Assembly: GCF_025152575.1 (NCBI RefSeq)
Contig: NZ_CP102293.1
Location: 1,984,001 to 2,048,000 of the forward strand
Source of the DNA: Subdoligranulum variabile
GTDB taxonomy: Bacteria > Bacillota > Clostridia > Oscillospirales > Ruminococcaceae
Length of the DNA: 64,000 nucleotides
Direction: 5' to 3'
Of this stretch, positions 7,999 through 19,887 are shown piece by piece; the first letter of the stretch is position 1, and each line of letters starts with the position of its first letter. The translations under genes were made by a program, and so were the position numbers. The notes under the pieces are model-generated. The model was not told where the DNA came from, made no database searches, and saw only the letters and a program-made list of their open reading frames with translations.

Positions 7999-9900
7999 AT
8001 GGCACGGAAACAACCCGCATCCACCAAGAAGCAGCCGGCCAGGACGGCACCCGCGGCGAAGAAGGAGCAGGCGGCCACCCCGGCCGCGAAGCCCGCTGCC
8101 GCCCAGGCGGAAGCCCCGGACAAGGCGGCCAAGCCGGCGGCGAAAACGCCCGAACCGGTCAAGGCAGCCCCGGCGGCTGTCCAGGCGGAGCCCACTGCCA
8201 AAGCGGCGCCCAAACCGGCGGCCAAGGCAGAAACGCCCGCCGCGGAGCGCACCGCTCCGGCGGCCAAACCCGCAGCAAAGAAAGCGGAGAAGCCCGCGGC
8301 AAAGAAGGCGGCCAAGCCCGCCGCGAAAAAGAGCAAGCCCGCGGTGAAGAAACCCGCCCCGACCCCCGTGGAGGAGGCCCCGGCGCCTGTGGAAGAACCG
8401 GCCCGGCCGGAGGAGGAACCCACCATGGAACAGTATTACGATACCCCCCGCAGAAGCATTGCGTTCATCGGATCGGAATGCCATCCCTTTGTGAAGACCG
8501 GCGGCCTGGGCGACGTGATGTACGCCCTGCCCCGTGAGCTGGTGAAGCAGAACTGTGACGTCCGGGTGATTCTGCCCCGGTACGCCTGCATCCCGCAGCA
8601 GTACCAGGACAAGATGGTCTACCGCGGCGAATTTTACATGGATCTGGGCCTGACGGGCCGCAGCTATTACGTGGGCATCATGGAGTATGTCTGGGACGGT
8701 GTGGTCTACGACTTCATCGACAACCAGGAGTTCTTCTCCTCGGGCAATCCCTACATCAGCCTGGTGGACGACATTCCCAAGTACTGCTACTTCAGCAAGG
8801 CGGCGCTGGCGGCGCTGAACTACCTGAACTGGATCCCCGATATCATCCACTGCCATGACTGGCAGGCGGCACTGGTGCCGGTGTATCTGCGCACCATGTT
8901 CCAGGGCACGCCGGTGGGCCACGCCAAGACGGTGCTGACCATCCACAACCTGCGGTTCCAGGGCATCTACAACATCCCCACGCTGAAATACTGGACTGGC
9001 CTGCCCGACGAAGTGTTCAACATGGGCGCGCTGAAGCAGGGCTACGAGGACGCCAACATGCTCAAGGGCGGCCTGGCCTACGCCGACCGCATCACCACGG
9101 TGAGCGGCACCTACGCCTGGGAAATCCAGACCCCCGAGTACGGCGAAAAGCTGGAAGACCATCTGCGCTACCACAGCTACAAGCTGCGGGGCATCGTCAA
9201 CGGCATCGACTACGGCATGTGGAACCCCGCCACCGACCCGGCCCTGGCCGTCAACTACGACATCACCAACGTGCTGGACCACAAGTGGCAGAACAAGCTG
9301 GCGCTGCAGCAGGAACTGGGTCTGGTGCAGGACCAGGGCAAGTTTGTCATCGGCCTGATCTCCCGCCTGACCAACCAGAAGGGCCTGGACCTGGTGAACG
9401 CCATCGTCCCCGAACTCATGGACGGCAACACCCAGGTCATCGTGCTGGGCACCGGCGACAAGCAGTACGAGGACACCTTCCGCTACTACGAGGACGCCTA
9501 CCGCGGCATGTTCAGCGCCTGCATCCAGTATGACGAGTCCCGCGCCCACCGCATCTATGCGGGCGCCGACGCCCTGCTGGTGCCCTCCCGGTTTGAGCCC
9601 TGCGGCCTGACCCAGCTCAACGCCATGCACTACGGCACCCTGCCCATCGTGCGGGAGACCGGCGGCCTGAAGGACACCGTGGAACCCTACAACATCTTCA
9701 CCGGCGACGGCAACGGCTTCACCTTTGACCGCTACGATGCGGGTCTGCTGCTGGACGCCGTCAACCGCGCCAAGACCGAGTACTTCGTCAACCGGTATCA
9801 CTGGGACGAGGTGGTCCAGCGGGATATGGCCAAGGATGTTTCCTGGCAGAACTCCGCCCGTCAGTACAAGGACCTCTATCTGGAACTGACGCCGTGGTAA
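7999..9900 (+). CDS. glgA: Glycogen synthase (GT5) with Ala/Lys/Pro-rich N-terminal tail
   Basis: 633 residues from ATG at 7999 (GAAAGGAAG upstream). Residues 1-142 are a low-complexity AAKPAAKK tail, strongly basic and histone-H1-like, ending in an acidic PEEEP stretch. The GlgA core begins at Met143: KTGGLGDV binds the ADP-glucose phosphates, IHNLRFQGIY, GIVNGIDYGMWNP and GLISRLTNQKG follow, and the GT-B end has FEPCGLTQLNAMHYG. It should elongate alpha-1,4-glucan from ADP-glucose. The core alone is 491 residues, the normal length. A GGAGGAGG sequence sits just before codon 143 (ATG at 8425), so a tail-less form could also be made. No other glg gene is adjacent. Confidence 0.93.
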   Translation: MARKQPASTKKQPARTAPAAKKEQAATPAAKPAAAQAEAPDKAAKPAAKTPEPVKAAPAAVQAEPTAKAAPKPAAKAETPAAERTAPAAKPAAKKAEKPAAKKAAKPAAKKSKPAVKKPAPTPVEEAPAPVEEPARPEEEPTMEQYYDTPRRSIAFIGSECHPFVKTGGLGDVMYALPRELVKQNCDVRVILPRYACIPQQYQDKMVYRGEFYMDLGLTGRSYYVGIMEYVWDGVVYDFIDNQEFFSSGNPYISLVDDIPKYCYFSKAALAALNYLNWIPDIIHCHDWQAALVPVYLRTMFQGTPVGHAKTVLTIHNLRFQGIYNIPTLKYWTGLPDEVFNMGALKQGYEDANMLKGGLAYADRITTVSGTYAWEIQTPEYGEKLEDHLRYHSYKLRGIVNGIDYGMWNPATDPALAVNYDITNVLDHKWQNKLALQQELGLVQDQGKFVIGLISRLTNQKGLDLVNAIVPELMDGNTQVIVLGTGDKQYEDTFRYYEDAYRGMFSACIQYDESRAHRIYAGADALLVPSRFEPCGLTQLNAMHYGTLPIVRETGGLKDTVEPYNIFTGDGNGFTFDRYDAGLLLDAVNRAKTEYFVNRYHWDEVVQRDMAKDVSWQNSARQYKDLYLELTPW

Positions 9901-9927
9901 TCCGCCGCTGCGCGTAACAAAGACAAG

Positions 9928-9964
9928 AATAGCCCGGCACCTCTGCAGGAGGTGCCGGGCTATT
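9928..9964. terminator. Bidirectional terminator between glgA and the glycosidase gene
   Basis: Perfect 16-bp stem (9928-9943 with 9949-9964) with a 5-base loop, serving the converging genes that end at 9900 and 9966. Confidence 0.9.
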
Positions 9965-9965
9965 G

Positions 9966-11288
9966 TCATGCGCGGGGGTTGGCGCGGAGAATCAGCAGCG
10001 CGTCTTCATAGAAGGGATGCATCCCCAGCCGGGTGGTGCCGTCCGCCTGCACGTCCAGGGACACCGGTGCCCGGGTCCCGGCGCCGGAAAGGTCCAGCGC
10101 TTCGGCGGTGTACCCCGACCAGTCGCCCTGCAGCGGCAGCGGCGCGTTCACCGGCAGGTAGATGACGATCTCCTGTCCCCACCGGGCGGCGCGCACCTGG
10201 GGCGTGTAGGCGGCCAGGATCTCCTGGCAGGGCTCCGGCAGGGCGGGGGCGCGTTCCAGCCAGAAGCGGCGGGCAAAAGCGTAGTCCGCCGCCCCGGGGA
10301 AGGTCAGGGCCTTGTCCCAGGAAAGAGCCCGCAGGAAGCCCTCGCCGAAATGTACCGGTTCCTCGCCGGGATGGCGGATCAGCTGCTGGGCGGGGGCGTT
10401 GTCCCGCTGCCAGTTCCAGACGCCGTGGGCGCCGTAGGTGATGCCCGCCGACGCCCCGGCCAGCAGGCTCTGCCAGAGGGCCCGGCGGGTGTCGGAACGG
10501 CGGAACCGGCCGTACTCCTTGTGGCTGAAGCCCATCTGCTCGTAGCAGGGCTCGGAATTGATCACCGGGCGCCGGGGCGTCCGGGCGGCAAACTGTTCGG
10601 CCAGGGTGAAGGTGCAGTCCTGCCCGGCGCGGTTGTGGCCGGACTGGTAAAGGTAGAAGTCGGCGTGGTCGGCAAACCAGTCGGGCAGGTCGGCGCTGCG
10701 CCCGCAGATGTGGTAGGCCTTGGGCAGGCCGGGGCCGTACTGCTCCACCAGCTCGGTGACCTGCCGGTAACGGGTGCGGGCGGCCTCACTCTTGAAGTCG
10801 GTGTCGCCGCTGACGATCCACACCGGGTTGAACTCCCGGAAGGTCTCGCAGACGGTGCGCACCACCGGCTCCACCAGTTCTTCCGGCAGGACGTTGTCGG
10901 GGAAGATGTGGGAGGCCCAGGTGTCGGGCACATAGTTGCACCACATGACCACCAGTGCCAGGGTGAAGCCCTTGTCCACGGCCCGCCGGCACATGGCCTG
11001 AGCGTGGGCAAAGTAGGCGGGATCCGGCCGGGTGAAGTCGTAGCGGATGCCGTCCTCCGTGGCGAAGGGATGGCGGGTGCGGGGGGCGCCGCAGCGGTCC
11101 CACTGGGTCAGCGTGTTGAGCTGCAGCACCGTGAAGCCCTGCTCCGCCCGGCGGTCCAGATAGTGGTCCCACTCCTCGTCGGTGATGTTGGTGAAGGCAC
11201 TCCAGCAGGTGTCGGCCAGCCAGAAAAAGGGCGTGCCGTCCCGCAGCAGCGTGCGGTGGTCGGAATGGACGGTGATCGGTCCGTGCAT
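9966..11288 (-). CDS. DUF4038 glycoside hydrolase (GH140/apiosidase-like), intracellular
   Basis: 440 residues, ATG at 11288 with CTGAGGAGGCAACC upstream. The N-terminus (RDGTPFFWLADTCWSAFTNI) and the barrel motifs match the DUF4038 apiosidase-like family. Likely catalytic acids are Asp162/Asp164 in VSGDTD and Glu246 in PVINSEPCYE. The HGVWNW motif lies further on. The characterised member group GH140 removes apiose from plant pectin. There is no signal peptide, so it acts in the cytoplasm on an imported substrate. It is the third gene of the leftward lacI-GH1 operon, 10 bases after GH1, which supports joint action on one imported glycoside. Exact sugar specificity is inferred. Confidence 0.8.
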   Translation of the reverse strand: MHGPITVHSDHRTLLRDGTPFFWLADTCWSAFTNITDEEWDHYLDRRAEQGFTVLQLNTLTQWDRCGAPRTRHPFATEDGIRYDFTRPDPAYFAHAQAMCRRAVDKGFTLALVVMWCNYVPDTWASHIFPDNVLPEELVEPVVRTVCETFREFNPVWIVSGDTDFKSEAARTRYRQVTELVEQYGPGLPKAYHICGRSADLPDWFADHADFYLYQSGHNRAGQDCTFTLAEQFAARTPRRPVINSEPCYEQMGFSHKEYGRFRRSDTRRALWQSLLAGASAGITYGAHGVWNWQRDNAPAQQLIRHPGEEPVHFGEGFLRALSWDKALTFPGAADYAFARRFWLERAPALPEPCQEILAAYTPQVRAARWGQEIVIYLPVNAPLPLQGDWSGYTAEALDLSGAGTRAPVSLDVQADGTTRLGMHPFYEDALLILRANPRA

Positions 11289-11298
11289 GGTTGCCTCC

Positions 11299-13774
<2,476 letters not shown>

Positions 13775-13812
13775 TTTGACATCTCCTCCGGAAATGTGAT
13801 TCTTTTAAGCGT

Positions 13813-13841
13813 ATTGTACTGAAAATGAATTGAAAATTCAA
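13813..13841 (-). promoter_or_regulatory. Promoter of the LacI-family operon
   Basis: On the minus strand TTGAAT (13836-13841), 17-base spacer, TACAAT (13813-13818). The -35 lies within the palindromic TTGAAAATTCAA. Confidence 0.7.
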
Positions 13842-13853
13842 TATGTTCAGTTG

Positions 13854-13879
13854 ATTATTCAGTAAAATTTCTGAATAAT
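13854..13879. promoter_or_regulatory. Candidate LacI operator
   Basis: Perfect 9-bp inverted repeat ATTATTCAG (13854-13862) / CTGAATAAT (13871-13879) with an 8-base spacer, just upstream of the PTS promoter. Further TTCAGTT copies occur at 13846 and 13889. An AT-rich TTGAAAATTCAA palindrome lies at about 13830-13841. Confidence 0.55.
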
Positions 13880-13882
13880 TCA

Positions 13883-13911
13883 TTGCCATTCAGTTGAACG
13901 CCCGATATACT
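13883..13911 (+). promoter_or_regulatory. Promoter of the PTS/catabolic operon
   Basis: TTGCCA (13883-13888), 17-base spacer, TATACT (13906-13911), about 60 bases before the PTS start codon. Confidence 0.75.
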
Positions 13912-13973
13912 GAGTACAACAAATCCAGGCCGGCGCCACGGCCGGCGGGAAGTTTGTGAAGGAGGAAAACATA

Positions 13974-15356
13974 ATGGCAAAGGATTATGATGCGTTGGCA
14001 CGTTCTGTCGTCGAAAAAATCGGCGGTGCAGAAAACATCCAGTCGGTGACCCACTGTGTGACCCGACTCCGGTTCAAGCTGCGGGACGAAAGCAAGGCCC
14101 AGACCGCGGATGTCAAAAAGATTAAGGGCGTCGTAGCGGTGGTTCAGGCCGGCGGTCAGTACCAGGTGGTCATCGGCAGCGACGTGGATGACGCCTACCA
14201 GGCAGTGGGCCGCATTCCCGGAATTCAGCTGGACGGTGCGGTGGACGTTGTAGAAAAAGACGATCTTCCCAAGGAAAAGAAAAGCGCCCTGAACGTTGTG
14301 GTGGATACCGTTTCCGGCGCTTTCATGCCGCTGCTGCCGGCCATGATGGCGGGCGGTCTTCTCAAGGCCCTGTGCGCCATGGTTTCCACGTTCGGGCTGG
14401 TCAGCACGGAAAGCACGACTTATACGATCCTCTACGCGTTGGGTGACGCTTTCTTCTACTTCCTGCCCATTCTGCTGGGTGCCAGCGCCGCCAAGAAATT
14501 CGGCGCCAATCAGTTCCTGGGCATGTTCGTGGGTGCGGTGTTCCTCTACCCGCAAATCACCGAACTGCAATCCAGTGGTGCGGCGGTGGACTTCTTCGGC
14601 ATCCCGGTGGACCTGATCAGCTATCCGCAGACGGTGCTCCCGGTCCTGGTGGCCTGCCTTCTGCTGGCCTTTGTGGATAAGAGTCTGCGCAAATTCATGC
14701 CCAAGGTCATTGCCAATATCTTCGTACCGGTCCTGGATATGTTGATCACCGTTCCCATCGCCCTGATCGTGATCGGCCCCGTGACCGACGCCATCGGTTC
14801 TGCCATCGCCAGCGGAGTTTCCTTCCTGATCACGGTGGCACCGCCGGTTACCGGTTTCCTGGTGGGTGCGTTGTGGTCGCTGATGATCATGCTCGGCATG
14901 CATATGCCGCTGGTCATGATCGAGGTCAACAACCTGATGACCACCGGCCATATGCTGATGCTGCCCGTTACCTTCCCCTGCACCTTCGCCCATGCCGGAG
15001 CTGCCCTGGGTGTTGCGCTGCGCACCAAAAACAAAGACCTGAAGGAGATCGGATTCTCCGCTTTCAGCTCCGGTATCCTCGGCACCATCTCGGAACCTGC
15101 GATCTACGGCGTCAACCTCAAGTATAAGCGGCCCTTTGTGTGCGCCAGCCTGTTTACCGGCGTCGGCGGTGCTATCATCGCGGCTTCCGGTGCAGACTGC
15201 ATCATCAATCTGGGCACCATCAGCATCTACACGATGCCCGCTTTTGTATCGCTGCTGCCCGGCGGTGTGGGCATCCTGATCGGCGTGATAGTCGGTCTGG
15301 TGGGCAGTGCCGTCAGTGCATACCTTACCTTCAGCGACAAACTGATTGAAGAATAA
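13974..15356 (+). CDS. Beta-glucoside-type PTS permease, EIIBC
   Basis: 460 residues from ATG at 13974 (GAAGGAGGAAAAC upstream). The EIIB domain (1-90) carries the phosphorylated Cys28 in SVTHCVTRLRF. EIIC (about 105-460) has around ten membrane helices and the sugar-binding signature GTISEPAIYGVN. BglP-type proteins usually end with an EIIA domain; this one stops after EIIC, so EIIA must come from elsewhere. It should import and phosphorylate a beta-glucoside. Adjacency to the GH1 phospho-glucosidase supports this. Confidence 0.92.
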   Translation: MAKDYDALARSVVEKIGGAENIQSVTHCVTRLRFKLRDESKAQTADVKKIKGVVAVVQAGGQYQVVIGSDVDDAYQAVGRIPGIQLDGAVDVVEKDDLPKEKKSALNVVVDTVSGAFMPLLPAMMAGGLLKALCAMVSTFGLVSTESTTYTILYALGDAFFYFLPILLGASAAKKFGANQFLGMFVGAVFLYPQITELQSSGAAVDFFGIPVDLISYPQTVLPVLVACLLLAFVDKSLRKFMPKVIANIFVPVLDMLITVPIALIVIGPVTDAIGSAIASGVSFLITVAPPVTGFLVGALWSLMIMLGMHMPLVMIEVNNLMTTGHMLMLPVTFPCTFAHAGAALGVALRTKNKDLKEIGFSAFSSGILGTISEPAIYGVNLKYKRPFVCASLFTGVGGAIIAASGADCIINLGTISIYTMPAFVSLLPGGVGILIGVIVGLVGSAVSAYLTFSDKLIEE

Positions 15357-15393
15357 ATCTGCCGGCATCCTTGTACATCTGCAAACTTTACCG

Positions 15394-15417
15394 ACGCCGG
15401 GCCGCTGCGCCCGGCGT
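15394..15417 (+). terminator. Intra-operon hairpin after the PTS gene
   Basis: 9-bp GC stem ACGCCGGGC/GCCCGGCGT with a 6-base loop and only a short T-run. It is probably a partial terminator or mRNA-stability element that lowers expression of the downstream genes relative to the permease. Confidence 0.6.
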
Positions 15418-15444
15418 TTGGCATCAGACAGGAGATTCTTGCTT

Positions 15445-16701
15445 ATGGCCAACTATAAAACAGTGACCCGTATGACCGATACGGGCCCATACATCGAAAA
15501 ACTGATTCTGGACCTGGGCCGGGAAGCCGGAGCCAACGATCTGAGCCCCGCAGGGTTCCATGTGCACGTCACCCGTTATGAAAAGGACGGCACGATTCTG
15601 ATGCGCAAGGAGCGCGGTGCCGACAAGGCGCTGCCTTCCCTGGGCACTGTGACGGTGCGCGTGGCCTATCCCTGCGATGCAGAGGGCAGACGGCTGCTTA
15701 GCGGGTGCTTTGCAGCTCTGGAACTGGAGGAGGAGCGGCTGAACAAACGCATCGAAGGCAGTGTGCTCGCAAGCCGGTATATCCGCAATGCCTACCGTGT
15801 CACTCAGATCCGGGATTTGCCGCCCCGGGAGGAAGGCGGCGTAGCGCTGAGCGGTCTTGTGTTTGACACCTGCACAGAAGATCTTTGCCCGGCGCTGGAA
15901 GGCTGGACCAACGGGGAAAATACACTGCGGTACGGGGCCTATACACCGGCACAGGCAAATGGTGGCGAGAAGCTTCCGCTGCTTGTCTGGCTGCATGGCG
16001 CGGGGGAAGGCGGCGACGATCCGCTGGTGGCCTATACCGGCAACCGTGTCACGGCACTGTCCAGCCCGGAAGTGCAAACCAAACTGGGCGGTGCGGCCTG
16101 GATCCTGGTGCCGCAGTGTCCCACTGTCTGGATGGACGATGGACGGGAACAGCTGAGCCACGTCAACCAAAGCATCTACGTGAAACCGCTCAAGGCCTGC
16201 ATTGACGCCTTTGTGGAGCAGCATGCCGACAGCATTGACCGCGACCGTATCTGGGTGGCGGGCGTTTCCAACGGCGGATTCATGACGATTCGCATGCTGG
16301 CGGATTACCCGGGATTTTTCGCTGCGGCCGCTCCCGGATGTGAGGCTTTTTTTGAGGAAAACCTTACCGACAGCGTTCTGGATGCCGTACAGCAGACTCC
16401 GCTCTGGCTAACCCATGCGAAGGGTGATGAACTGGTGGATCCAACCCAGACGTCGCTGCCGCTGTACCGCCGCCTCAAGGACCGTGGTATGGAAAACCTG
16501 CATATGACCTACTGGGATGAAGTGGTAGATCCCACCGGTCGGTACCGGGAAGCTGACGGACGCCCGCGCAGCTATTTCCGGCATGGGGTGTGGATCCTGA
16601 TGCTGGATGATGCCTGCCGTACCGATCTGGACGGCAGCCGGGTCCTGTGCGACGGCGTGCCGGTCACTCTGTGGGAGTGGATGGGCAAGCAGCGCCGATA
16701 A
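15445..16701 (+). CDS. Alpha/beta-hydrolase esterase (CE1/S9-like), cytoplasmic
   Basis: 418 residues from ATG at 15445 (ACAGGAG upstream). An N-terminal beta domain (about 1-150) precedes an alpha/beta-hydrolase: oxyanion region LLVWLHGAGEGGDD, nucleophile Ser in VAGVSNGGFMT, acid region THAKGDELVDP and a late His in SYFRHGVW. No signal peptide is present. The family includes polyhydroxybutyrate depolymerase-like and carbohydrate esterases. In this operon it may remove an acyl group (for example malonyl or acetyl) from the imported glycoside, which is inference. Confidence 0.75.
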   Translation: MANYKTVTRMTDTGPYIEKLILDLGREAGANDLSPAGFHVHVTRYEKDGTILMRKERGADKALPSLGTVTVRVAYPCDAEGRRLLSGCFAALELEEERLNKRIEGSVLASRYIRNAYRVTQIRDLPPREEGGVALSGLVFDTCTEDLCPALEGWTNGENTLRYGAYTPAQANGGEKLPLLVWLHGAGEGGDDPLVAYTGNRVTALSSPEVQTKLGGAAWILVPQCPTVWMDDGREQLSHVNQSIYVKPLKACIDAFVEQHADSIDRDRIWVAGVSNGGFMTIRMLADYPGFFAAAAPGCEAFFEENLTDSVLDAVQQTPLWLTHAKGDELVDPTQTSLPLYRRLKDRGMENLHMTYWDEVVDPTGRYREADGRPRSYFRHGVWILMLDDACRTDLDGSRVLCDGVPVTLWEWMGKQRR

Positions 16702-16719
16702 TTGTTGGAGGAAATACAG

Positions 16720-18126
16720 ATGAAACCGATCAAACTGGCCTATGCGCCCACCCGGCGCAGCATCTTCTCGGCGCCCGACGCCGTCAAGTACCGCAACCTC
16801 ACGGCCCAGCGCCTGCAGGAGCTGGGGGTGGACTTTGTGGACATCACCGACATCAACGAGGAGGGCCTGCTCTACTGCGAGGAGGACCGCCTGAAGATGC
16901 TGGAAAAATTCCGCGCCGCCGGCGTGGATGGTCTGCTGCTGGCCCACTGCAACTTCGGCACCGAGTATCTTTGCGCCCGGCTGGCCAAGGACCTGGGGGT
17001 GCCGGTACTGCTGTGGGGCCCGCTGGACGAGCGCCCCGAGCCGGACGGCACCCGTCTGCGGGACACCCAGTGCGGTCTGTTTGCCACCGGCAAGGTGCTG
17101 CGGCGGTTCGGCGTGCCCTTTACCTACCTGACCAACTGCCGCCTCAGCGACCCGGTCTTTGCCCAGGGCGTGCGGGATTTCCTGGCGGTCTGCAACGTGG
17201 TGCGCACCTTTAAGAAGATGCGCATCCTGCAGATCGGTCCCCGGCCCTTTGATTTCTGGTCCACCATGTGCAACGAGGGCGAGCTGCTGGAGCGGTTCGG
17301 TGTGGAACTGGCGCCGGTGCCGCTGCCCGAGCTGACGGCGGAGGTGAAAAAGGCGATCGCCGACGGCACCGAGGTGGAAAAGACCATGGCCTACTGCCGG
17401 GAGAAGATGGAGGTGGAGGTCACCGACGACCAGCTGCGCAACATCGCGGGGCTGGCGGTGGCCATGCGGCACCTCATCGCCAAATACCACTGCCAGGCGG
17501 GGGCCATCCAGTGCTGGAACGCCCTGCAGGGCGAGCTGGGCATCATGCCCTGTGCGGCCAACGCCCTGCTCAACGACGAGGGCATTCCCATCGTCTGCGA
17601 GACCGACATCCACGGTGCCATCACGGCGCTGCTGGTGGAGGCGGCGGCCAACGACGACACCCGCAGCTTTTTTGCGGACTGGACCATCCGCCATCCCGAC
17701 GAACCCAACGGCGAGCTGCTGCAGCACTGCGGTCCCTGGCCGCTGTCGGTGGCAGGCTGCCGTCCCCGCATCACCTACCCGCTGGCCTTCGACTGCCCGG
17801 GTTCGCTGACCGCCGAGGCCAAACACGGCGAGGTGACGCTGGCCCGCTTTGACGGCGACAACGGCCAGTACAGCCTGCTGCTGGGCAACGCCGAGGGCGT
17901 GGACGGTCCCAAGGGGATGGGCACCTACCTCTGGGTCAAGGTGGACAACATCAAGCGGCTGGAAGCCAAGCTGGTGGAAGGCCCCTACATTCATCACTGC
18001 GTCGGCATCCACAAGGATGTGGTGCCGGTGTTGTACGAGGCCTGCAAGTACATCGGCGTGCAGCCCGACCTGTATGACCCCATCGAGGAGAAGATCAAAG
18101 CCTACTGGAGAGGAGAATCGGTATGA
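16720..18126 (+). CDS. L-fucose/L-arabinose isomerase-family sugar isomerase
   Basis: 468 residues from ATG at 16720 (TTGGAGGAAATAC upstream). The fold pattern is that of the FucI/AraA-like isomerases: an N-terminal Rossmann-like domain, the metal-site segment IPIVCETDIHGAITALLVE with Glu and Asp ligands, and a C-terminal barrel ending with HHCVGIHKDVVPVLYEACK. Such enzymes interconvert aldoses and ketoses using Mn2+. The next genes are a split transketolase and a sugar kinase, so it probably makes the ketose that the kinase phosphorylates. The exact sugar is not readable from sequence. ATGA overlap with the next gene. Confidence 0.8.
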   Translation: MKPIKLAYAPTRRSIFSAPDAVKYRNLTAQRLQELGVDFVDITDINEEGLLYCEEDRLKMLEKFRAAGVDGLLLAHCNFGTEYLCARLAKDLGVPVLLWGPLDERPEPDGTRLRDTQCGLFATGKVLRRFGVPFTYLTNCRLSDPVFAQGVRDFLAVCNVVRTFKKMRILQIGPRPFDFWSTMCNEGELLERFGVELAPVPLPELTAEVKKAIADGTEVEKTMAYCREKMEVEVTDDQLRNIAGLAVAMRHLIAKYHCQAGAIQCWNALQGELGIMPCAANALLNDEGIPIVCETDIHGAITALLVEAAANDDTRSFFADWTIRHPDEPNGELLQHCGPWPLSVAGCRPRITYPLAFDCPGSLTAEAKHGEVTLARFDGDNGQYSLLLGNAEGVDGPKGMGTYLWVKVDNIKRLEAKLVEGPYIHHCVGIHKDVVPVLYEACKYIGVQPDLYDPIEEKIKAYWRGESV

Positions 18127-18959
18127 CCACACAGGAACTGGAAGTGCTGAGCTGGAAACTCCGCCGTGACGTGGTGGACATCATCATGGCCGGCGGCGGG
18201 GGACACATCGGCGGCGATATGAGCGTGCTCAACGCGCTGCTGGTGCTCTACAAGAATCATCTGCGCATCACCCCGGCCACGGTGGACGATCCCGACCGGG
18301 ACCGCTTCGTGCTGAGCAAGGGCCATTCCATGGAGAGCTACTACGCCGTGCTGGCGGACTGCGGCTTCCTGGACCTGGAGGACATCAAGGCCCGGTTCTC
18401 CAAGTTCGGCTCGCCCTACATCGGCCATCCCAACAACAAGCTCTGCGGCATCGAGATGAACTCCGGCTCCCTGGGCCACGGCCTGCCGGTCTGTGTGGGT
18501 ATGGCCCTGGCGGGCCGGATGGATGGCCGCAGCTACCGCGTCTACACCATCATGGGGGACGGCGAACTGGCCGAAGGCTCCGTCTGGGAGGGCGCCATGG
18601 CGGCGGCCAACTACGGGCTGGACAACCTCTGCGCCGTGGTGGACCGCAACCGGCTGCAGATCTCCGGCAACACCGAGGACGTCATGAAGCAGGACAGCCA
18701 GGAACAGCGCTGGGCTGCCTTCGGCTGGAACGTCATCAGCGTGGACGGCAACAGCATCGAAGCCATGGATGCCGCCTACACCGCTGCCAAGCATCACAAG
18801 GGCCAGCCCACCGTCATCATTACCAACACCACCAAGGGCTACGGTTCCCCGCTGATGGAGAACAAGGCCGGCTGGCATCATCACCTGCCCACCGCCGAGG
18901 AATATGAGCAGATCCTCGCGGATTTTGCCAAACGAGAGGAGGCCGCCCGTCATGTCTAA
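18123..18959 (+). CDS. Transketolase, N-terminal (ThDP-binding) subunit
   Basis: 278 residues. It has the thiamine-diphosphate motif GDGELAEGSVWEGAMAAANY and the conserved histidines GGHIGGDMS and SKGHSMESYY, but lacks the pyrimidine-binding half, which is the next gene. Split transketolases often serve special sugar pathways rather than the core pentose cycle. It overlaps the isomerase stop by 4 bases and the next start by 8, so the three are translationally coupled. Confidence 0.93.
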   Translation: MTTQELEVLSWKLRRDVVDIIMAGGGGHIGGDMSVLNALLVLYKNHLRITPATVDDPDRDRFVLSKGHSMESYYAVLADCGFLDLEDIKARFSKFGSPYIGHPNNKLCGIEMNSGSLGHGLPVCVGMALAGRMDGRSYRVYTIMGDGELAEGSVWEGAMAAANYGLDNLCAVVDRNRLQISGNTEDVMKQDSQEQRWAAFGWNVISVDGNSIEAMDAAYTAAKHHKGQPTVIITNTTKGYGSPLMENKAGWHHHLPTAEEYEQILADFAKREEAARHV

Positions 18960-19887
18960 CACCATTCCCAACCGCCAGGCCATCTGCGACACGCTGCTGG
19001 CCCGGGCTGCCCAGGACAAGAACATCGTCGTGCTCTGCAGCGATTCCCGCGGGTCCGCTTCGCTGAGCCGTTTTGCCGATACCTACCCCGAACAGTTCGT
19101 GGAGGTGGGCATCGCCGAACAGGACCTGGTGTCCATCGCGGCGGGCCTGGCCCACTGCGGCAAAAAGGCCTTTGCGGCCTCGCCCGCCTGCTTCGTCTCC
19201 ACCCGCAGCTATGAACAGGCCAAGGTGGACTGCGCCTACTCCAACACCAACGTGACCCTCATCGGTATCTCGGGGGGCATCAGCTACGGCGCACTGGGCA
19301 TGAGCCATCACAGCGCCCAGGACATCGCCGCCATGGCCGCCCTGCCCAACATGCGGGTCTATCTGCCCAGCGACCGTTTCCAGACGGCCAAACTCATCGA
19401 TACCCTGCTCCAGGACGAAAAGCCCGCCTATCTGCGGGTGGGCCGCAACCCGGTGGAGGACATCTACACTGCGGAAAACTGCCCCTTCACCATGGACAAG
19501 GCCACCTGGCTCTGTGAAGGGGAGGATGTAGCCATCATCGCCTGCGGCGAGATGGTCCGCCCGGCGCTGGACGCCGCCGAAGCCCTGCGGGCGGAGGGCA
19601 TCTCCGCCACCGTGCTGGATATGTACTGCGTCAAACCCCTGGACGCCGACGCGGTGATCCGCGCCGCCCGGAACGCCAGGGCCGTGCTGACCGTGGAGGA
19701 GCACGCCCCCTACGGCGGCCTGGGCAGCATGGTGGCCCAGGTGGTGTCGGCCAACTGCCCGCGCAAGGTGAAGAACCTCAGCCTGCCCGACGCTCCGGTC
19801 ATCACCGGCACCAGCAAGGAAGTCTTTGTCTACTACGGCCTGGATGCCGCAGGCATCGCGGCGGCCGCCCGGGAGCTGATCCGATGA
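18952..19887 (+). CDS. Transketolase, C-terminal (pyrimidine-binding) subunit
   Basis: 311 residues from ATG at 18952. The pyrimidine-binding domain carries the catalytic Glu in VEVGIAEQDLVSIAAGLA, and the C-terminal domain has VLTVEEHAPYGGLGSMV. It completes the heteromeric transketolase with the upstream subunit. The likely role is two-carbon transfer from a ketose phosphate made by the isomerase and kinase. A split transketolase of this kind is known for apulose-4-phosphate, which is relevant given the nearby apiosidase-like gene. Confidence 0.93.
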   Translation: MSNTIPNRQAICDTLLARAAQDKNIVVLCSDSRGSASLSRFADTYPEQFVEVGIAEQDLVSIAAGLAHCGKKAFAASPACFVSTRSYEQAKVDCAYSNTNVTLIGISGGISYGALGMSHHSAQDIAAMAALPNMRVYLPSDRFQTAKLIDTLLQDEKPAYLRVGRNPVEDIYTAENCPFTMDKATWLCEGEDVAIIACGEMVRPALDAAEALRAEGISATVLDMYCVKPLDADAVIRAARNARAVLTVEEHAPYGGLGSMVAQVVSANCPRKVKNLSLPDAPVITGTSKEVFVYYGLDAAGIAAAARELIR

